Source: Streptomyces sp. A1277 (lineage in GTDB: Bacteria > Actinomycetota > Actinomycetes > Streptomycetales > Streptomycetaceae). Taken from it: a DNA stretch of 64,000 nt. The stretch is taken from assembly GCF_004795015.1 (NCBI RefSeq), contig NZ_SSBI01000003.1:124001-188000 (forward strand), read 5' to 3'. Below the pieces are notes generated by a model. That model had not been told where the DNA came from, ran no database searches, and worked only from the letters and a program-made list of their open reading frames with translations. Shown here piece after piece: positions 37,529 through 45,991 of the stretch (within the stretch, counting starts at the first letter, position 1; every line of letters starts with the position of its first letter). The translations under genes were made by a program, and so were the position numbers.

Positions 37529-38724
37529 AGCACCCGCTCCGCCCGCAGCGCCGAGATCTCCGGGCCGCTCAGCCCCAGCTCGGTGAGGATCTCCTCGGTG
37601 TCGGCCCCGTGCGGGCGGCCCGTCCAGCGGATCGCCCCCGGGGTCCGGGAGAGCCGGAAGAGGACGTTCTGCATCCGCAGCGGGCCCAGCTCCGGGTCGT
37701 CCACCTCGGTGACGGAGTCCAGGGCGCGGTACTGCGGGTCCTCCATCACGTCCCGGACGTCGTGGATGGGCGCGATGGCGGCCTGCGCCTTCTCGAACGC
37801 GGACAGGGCCTCGTCCCGGGTGTGCCGGGCGATCCAGTGCCCGACGGCCTCGTCCAGCTCGTCGCTGTGCTCGGCACGGGTGGTGCCGGACGCGAACCAC
37901 GGCTCGTCGATCAGGTCCGCCCGCCCGACCAGGCGCATCACCCGTTCCGCGACGGACTGGGCGGAGGTGGAGACGGCCACCCACTGCCCGTCCGAGGTGC
38001 GGTAGGTGTTGCGGGGGGCGTTGTTGCGCGAGCGGTTGCCGGTGCGCGGCTGTACGTAACCGAGCTGGTCGTACCAGAGCGGCTGCGGGCCGAGCACGGT
38101 CAGGATCGGTTCGATGATCGCCATGTCGACCACCTGGCCCTCGCCGGTGCGGTCGCGCCCGGCCAGCGCGGCCATCACCGCGTACGCCGTGGCGAGCGCC
38201 GCGATCGAGTCGGCCAGCCCGAACGGCGGCAGGGTCGGCGGCCCGTCCGGCTCCCCGGTGATCGCCGCGAAGCCGCTCATCGCCTCGGCGAGGGTGCCGA
38301 AGCCGGGCCGGTGGGCGTACGGGCCGAACTGGCCGAAGCCCGTGACGCGGACCAGCACCAGGCGCGGGTTGACGGCGTGCAGCTCCGCCGGTCCGAGGCC
38401 CCAGCGCTCCAGCGTGCCCGGCCGGAAGTTCTCGATGATCACATCGGTGCCGGCGGCGAGCCGCAGGAGCAGATCGCGGCCGTCCGGGCAGGACAGGTCC
38501 AGTGTCAGGTTGCGCTTGTTGCGGCCGAGCAGCTTCCACCACAGGCCGATGCCGTCCTTCGCGGGTCCGTGTCCCCGGGAGGGGTCGGGGCGGGTCGGAT
38601 GCTCGACCTTGATCACCTCGGCGCCGAAGTCGCCGAGCATCGTGGCGCAGAGCGGGCCCGCGAACAGCGTGGCGAGATCGACGACGCGCAGCCCGGTCAG
38701 CGGCGCCGCCTCCGGGGCGCTCAC
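37525..38724 (-). CDS. CaiB/BaiF (class III) CoA transferase
   Basis: Class III CoA transferases move CoA between carboxylic acids. The 399-aa protein has the family N-terminus GLRVVDLATLFAGPLCATMLGDFGAEVIKVE, split here as VVDLATLFAGP and GDFGAEVIKVE, then NKRNLTLDL, FGLADSIAALATAYAVMAAL, and the catalytic Asp in GQVVDMAIIEP. The length fits. Its GTG start overlaps the ribokinase-like stop region and its stop overlaps the CoA lyase-like start by 4 bases. The acid used is unknown; the neighbouring lyase suggests activation of a dicarboxylic acid, then cleavage. Confidence 0.92.
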   Translation of the reverse strand: MSAPEAAPLTGLRVVDLATLFAGPLCATMLGDFGAEVIKVEHPTRPDPSRGHGPAKDGIGLWWKLLGRNKRNLTLDLSCPDGRDLLLRLAAGTDVIIENFRPGTLERWGLGPAELHAVNPRLVLVRVTGFGQFGPYAHRPGFGTLAEAMSGFAAITGEPDGPPTLPPFGLADSIAALATAYAVMAALAGRDRTGEGQVVDMAIIEPILTVLGPQPLWYDQLGYVQPRTGNRSRNNAPRNTYRTSDGQWVAVSTSAQSVAERVMRLVGRADLIDEPWFASGTTRAEHSDELDEAVGHWIARHTRDEALSAFEKAQAAIAPIHDVRDVMEDPQYRALDSVTEVDDPELGPLRMQNVLFRLSRTPGAIRWTGRPHGADTEEILTELGLSGPEISALRAERVL

Positions 38725-39605
38725 GCGGTGTCGATTTCGCTGCGGTACGGCATGGAGGCCGAGGCGCCCGGTTTCTGTACGCAGAGTGCGGCGGCCGCCG
38801 AGGCCCAGGCGATGGCCTGCGGCACCGGGCGCCCCTCGCCCAGCGCCACGGCGAGCGTGCCGACGAAGGTGTCCCCGGCGCCGGTCGTGTCCACGGCGGA
38901 GACGTCCGGGGCGGGGAAGTGGATGGCCCGGCCGCCCCGGGCCGCGTACAGGCAGCCCTTCGCGCCGAGCGTGATGAGCACCGCCGGCACCTGGCTGAGC
39001 AGGATCTCCGCCGCCGCGTGCGGCTCTTCGTGGCCGGACAGCTCGGCGGCCTCGTGCTCGTTGGGGATCAGCAGATCGACGTGGTCGAGGAGTTCGGCGG
39101 GCAGCTTCTGCACCGGGGAGGGGGTGAGCACGGTCCGTACGCCCTGGGCGTGGCCGGCCCTCGCCCCCTCGATCACGGCGGACAGCGGCAGCTCCAGTTG
39201 CAGCAGCAGCAGATCGGCCTCGGCGATGGCGGCGATCTCGCCCGGGCCGAGCGAGGTGACGGTGCCGTTGGCGCCGGGGATGACCACGATCGCGTTGGAG
39301 CCCTCGGCGTCGACCACGATGTGCGCGGTGCCGCTGGGGCCCTCGGCCGTGTGCAGGAGGTCGGTGTCGACGCCGGAGTGCTCCAGGCTCTCCCGCATCC
39401 GTACGCCGTACTCGTCGTCGCCGACCGCACCGATCATCAGCACGTCACCGCCGGCGCGGGCCGCGGCGACGGCCTGGTTGGCGCCCTTGCCGCCGGGGAT
39501 GGTGCGGAACTCCCGTCCGGTGACGGTCTGCCCGCGTTCCGGGGCCCGGTCGACGTAGGCCACAAGATCCATATTGGTGCTGCCGAGCACCGCGACTCTG
39601 GTCAT
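38721..39605 (-). CDS. rbsK: Ribokinase-like PfkB-family sugar kinase
   Basis: The 294-aa protein has the ribokinase signature: GSTNMDLVAYVDRAPERGQT, split across the first 30 residues, then IPGGKGANQAVAAARAGG near 40-57, and the C-terminal VDTTGAGDTFVGTLAVAL with the catalytic Asp. It should phosphorylate ribose or a related sugar or nucleoside at a primary hydroxyl with ATP. The ATG overlaps the stop of the upstream glycohydrolase gene by 4 bases. If the glycohydrolases release ADP-ribose or ribose derivatives, this kinase could return the sugar to the pentose phosphates. Confidence 0.9.
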   Translation of the reverse strand: MTRVAVLGSTNMDLVAYVDRAPERGQTVTGREFRTIPGGKGANQAVAAARAGGDVLMIGAVGDDEYGVRMRESLEHSGVDTDLLHTAEGPSGTAHIVVDAEGSNAIVVIPGANGTVTSLGPGEIAAIAEADLLLLQLELPLSAVIEGARAGHAQGVRTVLTPSPVQKLPAELLDHVDLLIPNEHEAAELSGHEEPHAAAEILLSQVPAVLITLGAKGCLYAARGGRAIHFPAPDVSAVDTTGAGDTFVGTLAVALGEGRPVPQAIAWASAAAALCVQKPGASASMPYRSEIDTA

Positions 39606-40984
39606 GGGCGGAGTGCCTCCTCGTGGGTGAGCCGGTGGGTCAGGTCGGCCAGGGTGTCGAAACCGGCCGAGTCGAATCCGGGGACGGACGTGGCGAGCCG
39701 GTTCTTCAGCGGGGTGGTCCACCGGTCCGGCAGCGCGTCCGGGCGCCCGGCGAGCAGTCCGGCGAGCGAACCGGCGGTCGCGCCGTTGGAGTCGGTGTCC
39801 CAGCCGCCGGAGACAGCCCGGCAGATGGAACCGGTGAAGTCGCCGTCGGCATGGGTGAGGGCGGCGGCCAGCAGAGTCGCGTTGGGCAGCACATGCACCC
39901 AGTGATACCTGCCGTACACCGTGTGCAACCGGTCGACGACCGTATCGAAATCATGTTCCGCGCGGGCCGCCGCGATCCCGTCCCGTACCGCCCGGGCGTA
40001 CCGCGAGCGCGGCGGCACCACCCGCAGCCCCGTGGCCAGGCAGCCGTGCACGTCCCGCTCGCCGGTGGCGGCCTCGGCCAGGGCCGCCGCCGTGAACATC
40101 GCGCCGTAGACGCCGTTCCCGGTGTGGGTGAGGACCGCGTCGCGGTACGCCTGCTCCGCCGCCCCGGCCGGGTCGCCGGGGCGGGTCCAGCCGTGCACGT
40201 CGGCCCGGATCTGGGCGCCGATCCACTCGCGGAACGGGTTGCGGTGGCGGGCGGTGTCCGGCGGCTCCACCCCGTCGAGCAGATTGCGGTACGCGACCCG
40301 CTCGGCGGTGAACGTACGCCCCGCCGGAAGCTCGTCCAGCCACAGCCGGGCCAGGTCGGCGGTGGTGAACGACCGGCCGTGCCGCCGGAGCAGCAACAGG
40401 GCGAGCAGCGGGTGGTCGAGGTCGTCGTCCTCGGGCATCCCGTCGATGTTCTCGGCCAGCGAGGTTCCCGCGGAGCGCCGGTTCCACGGGTAGGCGGCGG
40501 CCAGCGACGGGGGCAGGCCCCGGGCGGTGAACCAGGTGTTCAGCGGCCAGTTCCCGGTGGCGCGGGCCAGGGCGCGGATGCCCTCCAGCGGCAGCTTCTC
40601 GACCGGCTTGCCCAGCAGGCACCCGGCGGCGCGCCCCAGCCAGGCCGCGTGCAGCCGTTCCCGGCCGGCCGCCGGCTGGGCGCTCCGGGTGCGCGGCCAC
40701 TGCGGGCAGGCGGCCCGGATCGCGTCCAGGCAGGTCGGTTCGTCGTCCGCCAGCGGGGATTCCAGCAGGGCGAGTTCGTCCAGCAGCCGCTCGGCGACCG
40801 CGCGCAGCCCGGGAGGGGCGCCGGGAGCGGAGGCGCCCGCGCGCTCCGGGGCGGGGGAGCCGCCGGCCTCGTACCACCGGCGCGCGATGTCGCGCGCGTC
40901 GCGCCCGTCCTCGGCGGCCTGCCGCAGCTCGTGGCCCACCAGGTCCTCCGGCTGCACCCAGGTCACGCGCACCGCCGTGGTCAC
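39602..40984 (-). CDS. ADP-ribosylglycohydrolase-family protein, copy 1
   Basis: The 460-aa protein has an N-terminal extension of about 125 residues and then the all-helical ADP-ribosylglycohydrolase fold: GRAAGCLLGKPVEKLP, the metal motif MPEDDDLDHPLLAL in place of the usual TDDT, and the C-terminal GGWDTDSNGATAGSLAGLLAG with both metal-binding Asp residues. DraG-like members remove ADP-ribose from proteins; others act on small ADP-ribosyl compounds. The GTG overlaps the stop of copy 2 by 4 bases. Catalytic residues look intact. The substrate is unknown. Confidence 0.88.
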   Translation of the reverse strand: MTTAVRVTWVQPEDLVGHELRQAAEDGRDARDIARRWYEAGGSPAPERAGASAPGAPPGLRAVAERLLDELALLESPLADDEPTCLDAIRAACPQWPRTRSAQPAAGRERLHAAWLGRAAGCLLGKPVEKLPLEGIRALARATGNWPLNTWFTARGLPPSLAAAYPWNRRSAGTSLAENIDGMPEDDDLDHPLLALLLLRRHGRSFTTADLARLWLDELPAGRTFTAERVAYRNLLDGVEPPDTARHRNPFREWIGAQIRADVHGWTRPGDPAGAAEQAYRDAVLTHTGNGVYGAMFTAAALAEAATGERDVHGCLATGLRVVPPRSRYARAVRDGIAAARAEHDFDTVVDRLHTVYGRYHWVHVLPNATLLAAALTHADGDFTGSICRAVSGGWDTDSNGATAGSLAGLLAGRPDALPDRWTTPLKNRLATSVPGFDSAGFDTLADLTHRLTHEEALRP

Positions 40985-42183
40985 GGGGTGCCCGCCAGCG
41001 TGGCGAAGGCGGCCTCGTGGGCGCGGCGGCGGGCGGTGTCCTGCGCGAACACCTCGCGGGCCACCTCCGCGAGGGTCCGGGCCGGGGCACGCAGGTCGAG
41101 GCGGCTGGCCTCGGCGACCGTCGCCGCCCAGTCGGCGGGGATGGCCCGCTCGCCGTGCAGGGCGCCCGCGAGCGCGCCGCTCATGGTGGCGATCGAGTCG
41201 CAGTCGCGCCCGTAGTTGACCGAACCGAGCACCGCCCGCCGGTAGTCCCCGCCGGCGACGAGCAGCATGCCGAGCGCGATGGGAAGCTCCTCGATGGCGT
41301 GCAGCCGCGACGGGCGGCGGGCGCCGAGCGAGGGCGCGCGGTAGTCGGGGCCGACCGTGTCGAACGGGGCGACGGCCTCGCGCAACGGGGCGAGCGCGGC
41401 CTCGAAGTCCTGGTAGCGGGCGGCGGTTTCGCAGACGGCATCGATGGCGGCGCGGGTACCGTCCTTGGCCAGCGACAGACAGGTCTCCACGACCGTCTCT
41501 GGCGTCGCCCGGGGCGCGCAGGCGGCGGCGACGGCCGCCGCGAAGACGCCCGCCGCCTCCCTGCCGTAACTCGACTGATGGGCGCCCGCCACATCGAGCG
41601 CCTCGGCGTACGCGGCGTGCGGCTGGGCGGCGTTCACCAGCCCGACCGGCGCCATGTACATCGCCGCCCCGCAGTTGACGATGTTTCCGCAGCCCGCCTC
41701 GCGCGGGTCCACGTGCCCGTAGTGCAGCCGGGCGACGATCCACTTCTCGGCGAGGAAGACCCGCTGGAGCGGCAGCGCCTCGGCCTCCAGCTCCGGAATC
41801 CAGCGCGTTTCGCCGATCAGCTCCGGCACGAGGTGGTCGGCCACCGCGTACGCGTCGAGACGGCCGCGCACCTTCCCGTACACCCGCACCAGCGCATGGG
41901 TCATCAAGGTGTCGTCGGTGACGTGCCCGTCTCCCTTGTGGTACGGGGCGATCGGGCGGGCGGTGCGCCAGTCGTCGCCGTCCCACGGGCCGACGACGCC
42001 GGTGATCCGGCCGCCGTGGCGGGCCGCGATCTGCTCCGGGGGGCGGCCCTCGACCGGGCCGCCGAGCGCGTCGCCGACCGCGGCGCCGACGAGGGCGCCC
42101 GCGATCCGGTCATCGAGCGTGGGCGCCGTGGGTGTCGTGGGGGACGCGGACGACGTGGGCGCCAGGGGCACTGTGGATGTCAT
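40981..42183 (-). CDS. ADP-ribosylglycohydrolase-family protein, copy 2
   Basis: The protein is 400 aa from the ATG at 42183 (a GTG at 42198 would add five residues). Motifs are complete: DRIAGALVGAAVGDALGGPVEG, split here as AGALVGAAVGDALGGPVEG, then GHVTDDTLMTHAL, and NYGRDCDSIATMSGALAGAL with both metal-binding Asp residues. It should bind two Mg2+ or Mn2+ ions and hydrolyse an N- or O-glycosidic ADP-ribose bond. Its start overlaps the end of copy 3 by about 74 bases in another frame, longer than the usual 4. GGTGGA nine bases upstream supports this start. Confidence 0.88.
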   Translation of the reverse strand: MTSTVPLAPTSSASPTTPTAPTLDDRIAGALVGAAVGDALGGPVEGRPPEQIAARHGGRITGVVGPWDGDDWRTARPIAPYHKGDGHVTDDTLMTHALVRVYGKVRGRLDAYAVADHLVPELIGETRWIPELEAEALPLQRVFLAEKWIVARLHYGHVDPREAGCGNIVNCGAAMYMAPVGLVNAAQPHAAYAEALDVAGAHQSSYGREAAGVFAAAVAAACAPRATPETVVETCLSLAKDGTRAAIDAVCETAARYQDFEAALAPLREAVAPFDTVGPDYRAPSLGARRPSRLHAIEELPIALGMLLVAGGDYRRAVLGSVNYGRDCDSIATMSGALAGALHGERAIPADWAATVAEASRLDLRAPARTLAEVAREVFAQDTARRRAHEAAFATLAGTP

Positions 42184-43387
42184 GTCCGAATTGTCCACCC
42201 GTGGGTGCCGGTTCCGTGTCTGCCAGCAGCCCGGCGAGTTCGATCAGGTCCGTGCCCGCGAGACGGGGCAGCGCGCACCCGGCCAGCGTCCGGCACGCCT
42301 CGCGCCAGCCGTCGGGCACGGAGCCGAGCGACCCCAGCGCGCCGGTCAGCGCCCCGGCCAGGGCGGGGGCCGAGTCCGCGACCCGCGACAGGCAGGCCGC
42401 CGCGGGCACCGCCTGCGCGATGTCGCCCCGGGCCGCGGTGGTCAGCGCGAGGGCGACGGGGACGGTCTCGGCGGCGGCGATCCCGTAGCTGTAGACGTGG
42501 TCCACGATCTGGTGCTCCAACACGGGGACCAGGGCGAACGCCCCGGCCCGCTCACCGGCGAACTCCCGGGCGATCCGGACCGCGTGGGCCGCGTTGCGCG
42601 CGATCTCGGTGCCCTCGGGGAGCTGGGCGAGCGCGGCGTTCACCGCCGTGTCGACGTCCGCACCGGCCAGCGCCTCGGCGCACGCGGCGGCCATGGCCCG
42701 CGCCCCGTGCACCCCGTCGCCGTCCTGCGTGTAGCGCGCGTCGAACTCCGCGAGTCCGGCCGCCGCGACCGGGTCCCCGGGGTGTACGACGGCGAGCACG
42801 GCGGCCCGTACGCACGCCGCGTCGTCGAAGTAGTGCGGGTTGTCGTGGCCGGTGGCGGGCGGGCGGAGTCCGGCGGCGAGGTTGCCGAGCCCGGCCCGCA
42901 CCGAGATCCGGGCGCGCAGCGGCAGCACCGCCGACTCCACCTCGGGCGCGCGTGCCGCGGCGGCGGCGACCTCGGCGGCGAGGGAGTTCCAGGCACCGGC
43001 GACGGCGGCGCGCACGCAAGCGTCGCCGGGGGCGGAGGAGGTACGGGCCTGGGCGGGTCCGGCGGTCGATGCGGTCCGCATCTGCCCGGTGCCGGCCCGC
43101 GCCCGTCCGGCGGTTGCGGCCAGCACGGTGCCCGCCGCGAACGCCGCCCACTCGGCGTCGTCGGACGGGCCGAGCCGCAGCGGTTCGGGTGGCTGGTTGA
43201 GCGCGATGGGGACGGGCAGCGTGGTCGTCGCGTTCTGCTCGGCGAAGGTGTCCAGTTCGCGGGTCAGACGCCGGGTCCACTCCGGCATCCGGGCCGCCCG
43301 GTGCCGCGCGGCCGGCCACCCCGCCGCGTCCCCGGCGGCCAGCCCGATCAGCAGCCCCTCGATCCGGGCCCGCCACGCGCCGCTCAT
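42110..43387 (-). CDS. ADP-ribosylglycohydrolase-family protein, copy 3, metal site eroded
   Basis: The 425-aa protein aligns with the other copies over its whole length: LLIGLAAGDAAGWPA at the start, SDDAEWAAFAAGTV in place of TDDT, and ARGDIAQAVPAAACLSRVAD followed by SAPALAGALTGAL near the end. In copies 2 and 4 that last region reads GRDCDS or GRDADT; here the first Asp is Val, so one metal ligand is lost. The N-terminal Thr is also changed. It may be a non-catalytic partner or have a different substrate. ATG start and stop overlap the neighbours. Confidence 0.8.
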   Translation of the reverse strand: MSGAWRARIEGLLIGLAAGDAAGWPAARHRAARMPEWTRRLTRELDTFAEQNATTTLPVPIALNQPPEPLRLGPSDDAEWAAFAAGTVLAATAGRARAGTGQMRTASTAGPAQARTSSAPGDACVRAAVAGAWNSLAAEVAAAAARAPEVESAVLPLRARISVRAGLGNLAAGLRPPATGHDNPHYFDDAACVRAAVLAVVHPGDPVAAAGLAEFDARYTQDGDGVHGARAMAAACAEALAGADVDTAVNAALAQLPEGTEIARNAAHAVRIAREFAGERAGAFALVPVLEHQIVDHVYSYGIAAAETVPVALALTTAARGDIAQAVPAAACLSRVADSAPALAGALTGALGSLGSVPDGWREACRTLAGCALPRLAGTDLIELAGLLADTEPAPTGGQFGHDIHSAPGAHVVRVPHDTHGAHAR

Positions 43388-44595
43388 CGCGGCCCCGCCC
43401 CGGCGCGGGCGGGACGGGCGTCCCGGCAGTTGGCACCGTCCGCCGCCGGTCTGGGGCCCACCCGTTCACCCGTGCCCGCCGCCGGGCCGGCCCCCGGCGT
43501 TGCGAGGGCGTCGCCCGGCGATCCGCCCGCGCCACCCGCCGCGGGCCCCGGCGCGAGCAGGTCCGCGATGTCCAGCACGTGGTAGCCGCGCATCGAGGGC
43601 AGGCAGCTCCCGCGCACCGGCCCGATCGCCTCCGCCCAGACGCGCGGGACGGCCGACGCCCCGTGCAGCGCCCCGGCCAGCGCACCCGCCACCGCGGCCG
43701 TCGTATCGGCGTCCCGGCCCATGTTGACCGCCATGAGCACCGCCGTGCGGAAGTCGCCGCGCGCCGCCGCGAACGCCCCGAACGCCAGGCCCACCGCCTC
43801 CGGCGCCAGATCCGTCCAGGGATAGCCGCCGACCACCACCGCCGAGCGCACCGCGCGTTCCCCGGTGAGCCGGTCGGGGTACGGGCGCTGCGCCGCCGTC
43901 ACCGCGCGGCGCAGCGAGCGGGCCGTCCAGGAGTCCATGGGGACGACGGAGAGCGCGGCGGCGATCACGGAGGTGACCCCGGCCCCGGTCATCGCGGCCG
44001 CCACCCCGGCGGCCACCGCCTGGCCGCCGTAGATGCCCTCGCCCTCGTGGCTGACCCGGCCGTCGACCGCGACCAGCCGGGCCGCCTCGTCGGGGCGCCC
44101 GGCCGCGAAGACGCCGAAGGGCGCGGCCCGCATCGCCAGGCCGTCGCTCCAGGCGTGCCGGTGCTGGGCGGAGATGGGGGCGGCCAGGCCCCGGCGCAGG
44201 TTCTCCAGCGTGCCGCGCTCGCTGAAGCCCGCGCCCCGGAACGGCCCCTCGTCCACGTCCGCGATCCACATCCGCCAGGCCCGCTCCACATCCGTGACGG
44301 TCAGCGCCGAACCGTGCCGGGCCAGCAGCAGCCCGGAGAAGATCGCGTACTCGGTGTCGTCGGTGCCGGCCGGGTCGTCGCTGACGAAGCCCTCGATCCG
44401 GCCCCAGCGGCGGCGGATCTCGGAGGGCCGCATGTTCTCCGCCGGGGCGCCGAGCGCGTCGCCGACCGCCAGGCCGAGCAGCGCGCCCCTGGCCCGGTCG
44501 CCGGGCCCGCCCCGGTCCGGGTCGTCGGCCGGGAGCCGGGCCGTCCTTGTGCCGCCCGCCCGCGGTGCCGCCGGATTTCCTGCGACCGTCTCCAT
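43384..44595 (-). CDS. ADP-ribosylglycohydrolase-family protein, copy 4
   Basis: This 403-aa protein is the first gene of the operon. GAAGGG nine bases before the ATG supports the start. It has RGALLGLAVGDALGAPAEN, then AGTDDTEYAIFSG and NMGRDADTTAAVAGALAGAL, which are the full metal-binding motifs of active ADP-ribosylglycohydrolases. The C-terminal 60 residues are Ala/Gly/Pro-rich and unlikely to be folded. The operon runs through copies 3, 2 and 1, the sugar kinase and the two CoA enzymes. It is divergent from the VIT-family gene. Confidence 0.88.
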   Translation of the reverse strand: METVAGNPAAPRAGGTRTARLPADDPDRGGPGDRARGALLGLAVGDALGAPAENMRPSEIRRRWGRIEGFVSDDPAGTDDTEYAIFSGLLLARHGSALTVTDVERAWRMWIADVDEGPFRGAGFSERGTLENLRRGLAAPISAQHRHAWSDGLAMRAAPFGVFAAGRPDEAARLVAVDGRVSHEGEGIYGGQAVAAGVAAAMTGAGVTSVIAAALSVVPMDSWTARSLRRAVTAAQRPYPDRLTGERAVRSAVVVGGYPWTDLAPEAVGLAFGAFAAARGDFRTAVLMAVNMGRDADTTAAVAGALAGALHGASAVPRVWAEAIGPVRGSCLPSMRGYHVLDIADLLAPGPAAGGAGGSPGDALATPGAGPAAGTGERVGPRPAADGANCRDARPARAGAGPR

Positions 44596-44715
44596 CGCGT
44601 CGACCCTTCGCTCGTACCGAGCCAGTTCTCGTCCCTGTGGGATCCGTTCCACGCGGAGCCGGTACGAAGACCGGTAATCCCCACAAAAGGGCCACTCGGA
44701 TGAAACCTTCCGGAC

Positions 44716-44773
44716 AGCAAGGCAAGCCGTACCTATCCGGTTACGCAGGGTGGTAAGTACGGCCTGCCTTGCT
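44716..44773. other. Long inverted repeat upstream of the VIT-family gene
   Basis: Arms of 17 bases, agcaaggcaagccgtac and gtacggcctgccttgct, with one mismatch, are 24 bases apart. A T5 run follows 15 bases after the right arm. The element lies between the divergent glycohydrolase operon and the VIT-family gene. It could be an operator, an RNA leader structure or a terminator; I cannot tell which. Confidence 0.55.
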
Positions 44774-44862
44774 GGCGGGGGCCGTTTTTCGTGCGTATTT
44801 TCGACGGTGTCGAGTGGGGGCGGAGCGGGTGAATTCCGTTCCGGAGAAGGGGAGTGACAGCT

Positions 44863-45597
44863 GTGGCCATCATCGAGACCGACGCCGTACTGCACGAGGC
44901 GCACCGGGACAACCACACCCACCGTGACGTGAACGGCGGCTGGCTGCGTCCGGCGGTCTTCGGTGCGATGGACGGGCTCGTCTCGAACCTGGCCCTGATG
45001 ACCGGTGTCGCGGGCGGCGACGTCTCGCACCGCACCATCGTGATCACCGGCCTGGCCGGTCTCGCCGCCGGTGCCTTCTCCATGGCGGCCGGTGAGTACA
45101 CCTCCGTGGCCTCCCAGCGCGAGCTGGTCGAGGCGGAGCTGGACGTCGAGCGGCGGGAGCTGCGCAAGCACCCGGTGGACGAGGAGCGGGAGCTCGCCGA
45201 GCTCTACGTGTCCCGGGGCGTCGAGCCGGTGCTGGCCCGCGAGGTGGCCCGGCAGCTCTCGCGCGACCCGGAGCAGGCGCTCGAAATACACGCCCGCGAG
45301 GAGCTGGGCATCGACCCCGGCGACCTGCCCTCGCCGCTGGTGGCCGCCGTCTCCTCGTTCGGCGCGTTCGCGCTCGGCGCGCTGCTGCCCGTGCTGCCCT
45401 TCCTGCTCGGCGCGGACGCGCTGTGGCCGGCCGTGCTGCTCGCCCTGGCCGGACTGTTCGGCTGCGGCGCGGTGGTGGCCCGGGTCACGGCCCGCAGCTG
45501 GTGGTTCAGCGGGCTGCGGCAGCTGACGCTCGGCGGGGCGGCCGCCGCGATCACGTACGGTCTGGGCACGCTGTTCGGTGTGGCCGTCGGGGGCTGA
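44863..45597 (+). CDS. VIT-family (Ccc1-like) iron/manganese transporter
   Basis: The 244-aa protein matches the VIT1/CCC1 family, which moves Fe2+ or Mn2+ by proton exchange. GWLRPAVFGAMDGLVSNLALM and GAFSMAAGEYTSVASQRE are the conserved first helices, followed by a long charged helical metal-binding region (about residues 85-140) rich in Glu, and three C-terminal membrane segments. The N-terminus is His-rich. I prefer GTG 44863 with GGGGAG eight bases upstream over GTG 44854. A large inverted repeat lies about 90 bases upstream, and might take part in control. Confidence 0.9.
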   Translation: MAIIETDAVLHEAHRDNHTHRDVNGGWLRPAVFGAMDGLVSNLALMTGVAGGDVSHRTIVITGLAGLAAGAFSMAAGEYTSVASQRELVEAELDVERRELRKHPVDEERELAELYVSRGVEPVLAREVARQLSRDPEQALEIHAREELGIDPGDLPSPLVAAVSSFGAFALGALLPVLPFLLGADALWPAVLLALAGLFGCGAVVARVTARSWWFSGLRQLTLGGAAAAITYGLGTLFGVAVGG

Positions 45598-45991
45598 GGC
45601 GGCCCGGCCGGTCACGCGACCGGTCCGTGACCTGTGCGTCATCCGTGTGACGTACGTCTTGGTCCGCGCCACTGGGCGCGATGGCATTGCGCGTCGTAAA
45701 ATGAGTCTCTATGCAGGGCTACACATAAGTAGCCATTACCCGGCGGTTTCGTCTTCTCTCCCACCGGGCAAGAGCCGTAGGCACCACGGGCAACGACGCC
45801 TGTGCTCCGCGGGTCCCGGGCGCCGATCCTCCGACAGCGACCCTCGACACCGTCATCGACGTTGTCCGTATGTTGGAACGATCCATCCGCTTTGTGAGAA
45901 GCGCCCCATCATGTAATCTGCATCAACTTTTCGCAGAGGGCCAACGTCGTCCCTCGGCACTGCATATGCCACGACGACGACGGGAGAGCCG
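45598..45991. other. Upstream region of gltB, 394 bases, no conserved gene
   Basis: The stretch contains a GACGTACGTC palindrome (45648-45657), a TAAAAT hexamer (45697-45702) followed 8 bases later by a five-codon ATG frame, a region of mixed sequence, and the better promoter candidate near 45892. Frames that cross it are not convincing genes. Confidence 0.6.
45892..45919 (+). promoter_or_regulatory. Candidate gltB promoter
   Basis: TTGTGA and TAATCT are spaced by 16 bases, close to the vegetative sigma consensus (TTGACA, TATAAT). Transcription would start near 45926 and give a leader of about 66 bases before gltB. It is the best vegetative-type promoter I found in the window. Confidence 0.5.

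Noticed and set aside
45748..45775. A possible GlnR binding site before gltB
   Set aside because: The short matches have wrong half-site order or spacing (gTnAC-n6-GaAAC is not found), so I do not claim a site.
45578..45916. A 112-codon frame between the VIT-type gene and gltB
   Set aside because: It starts within the VIT-type gene, has no conserved features and covers the gltB promoter region.
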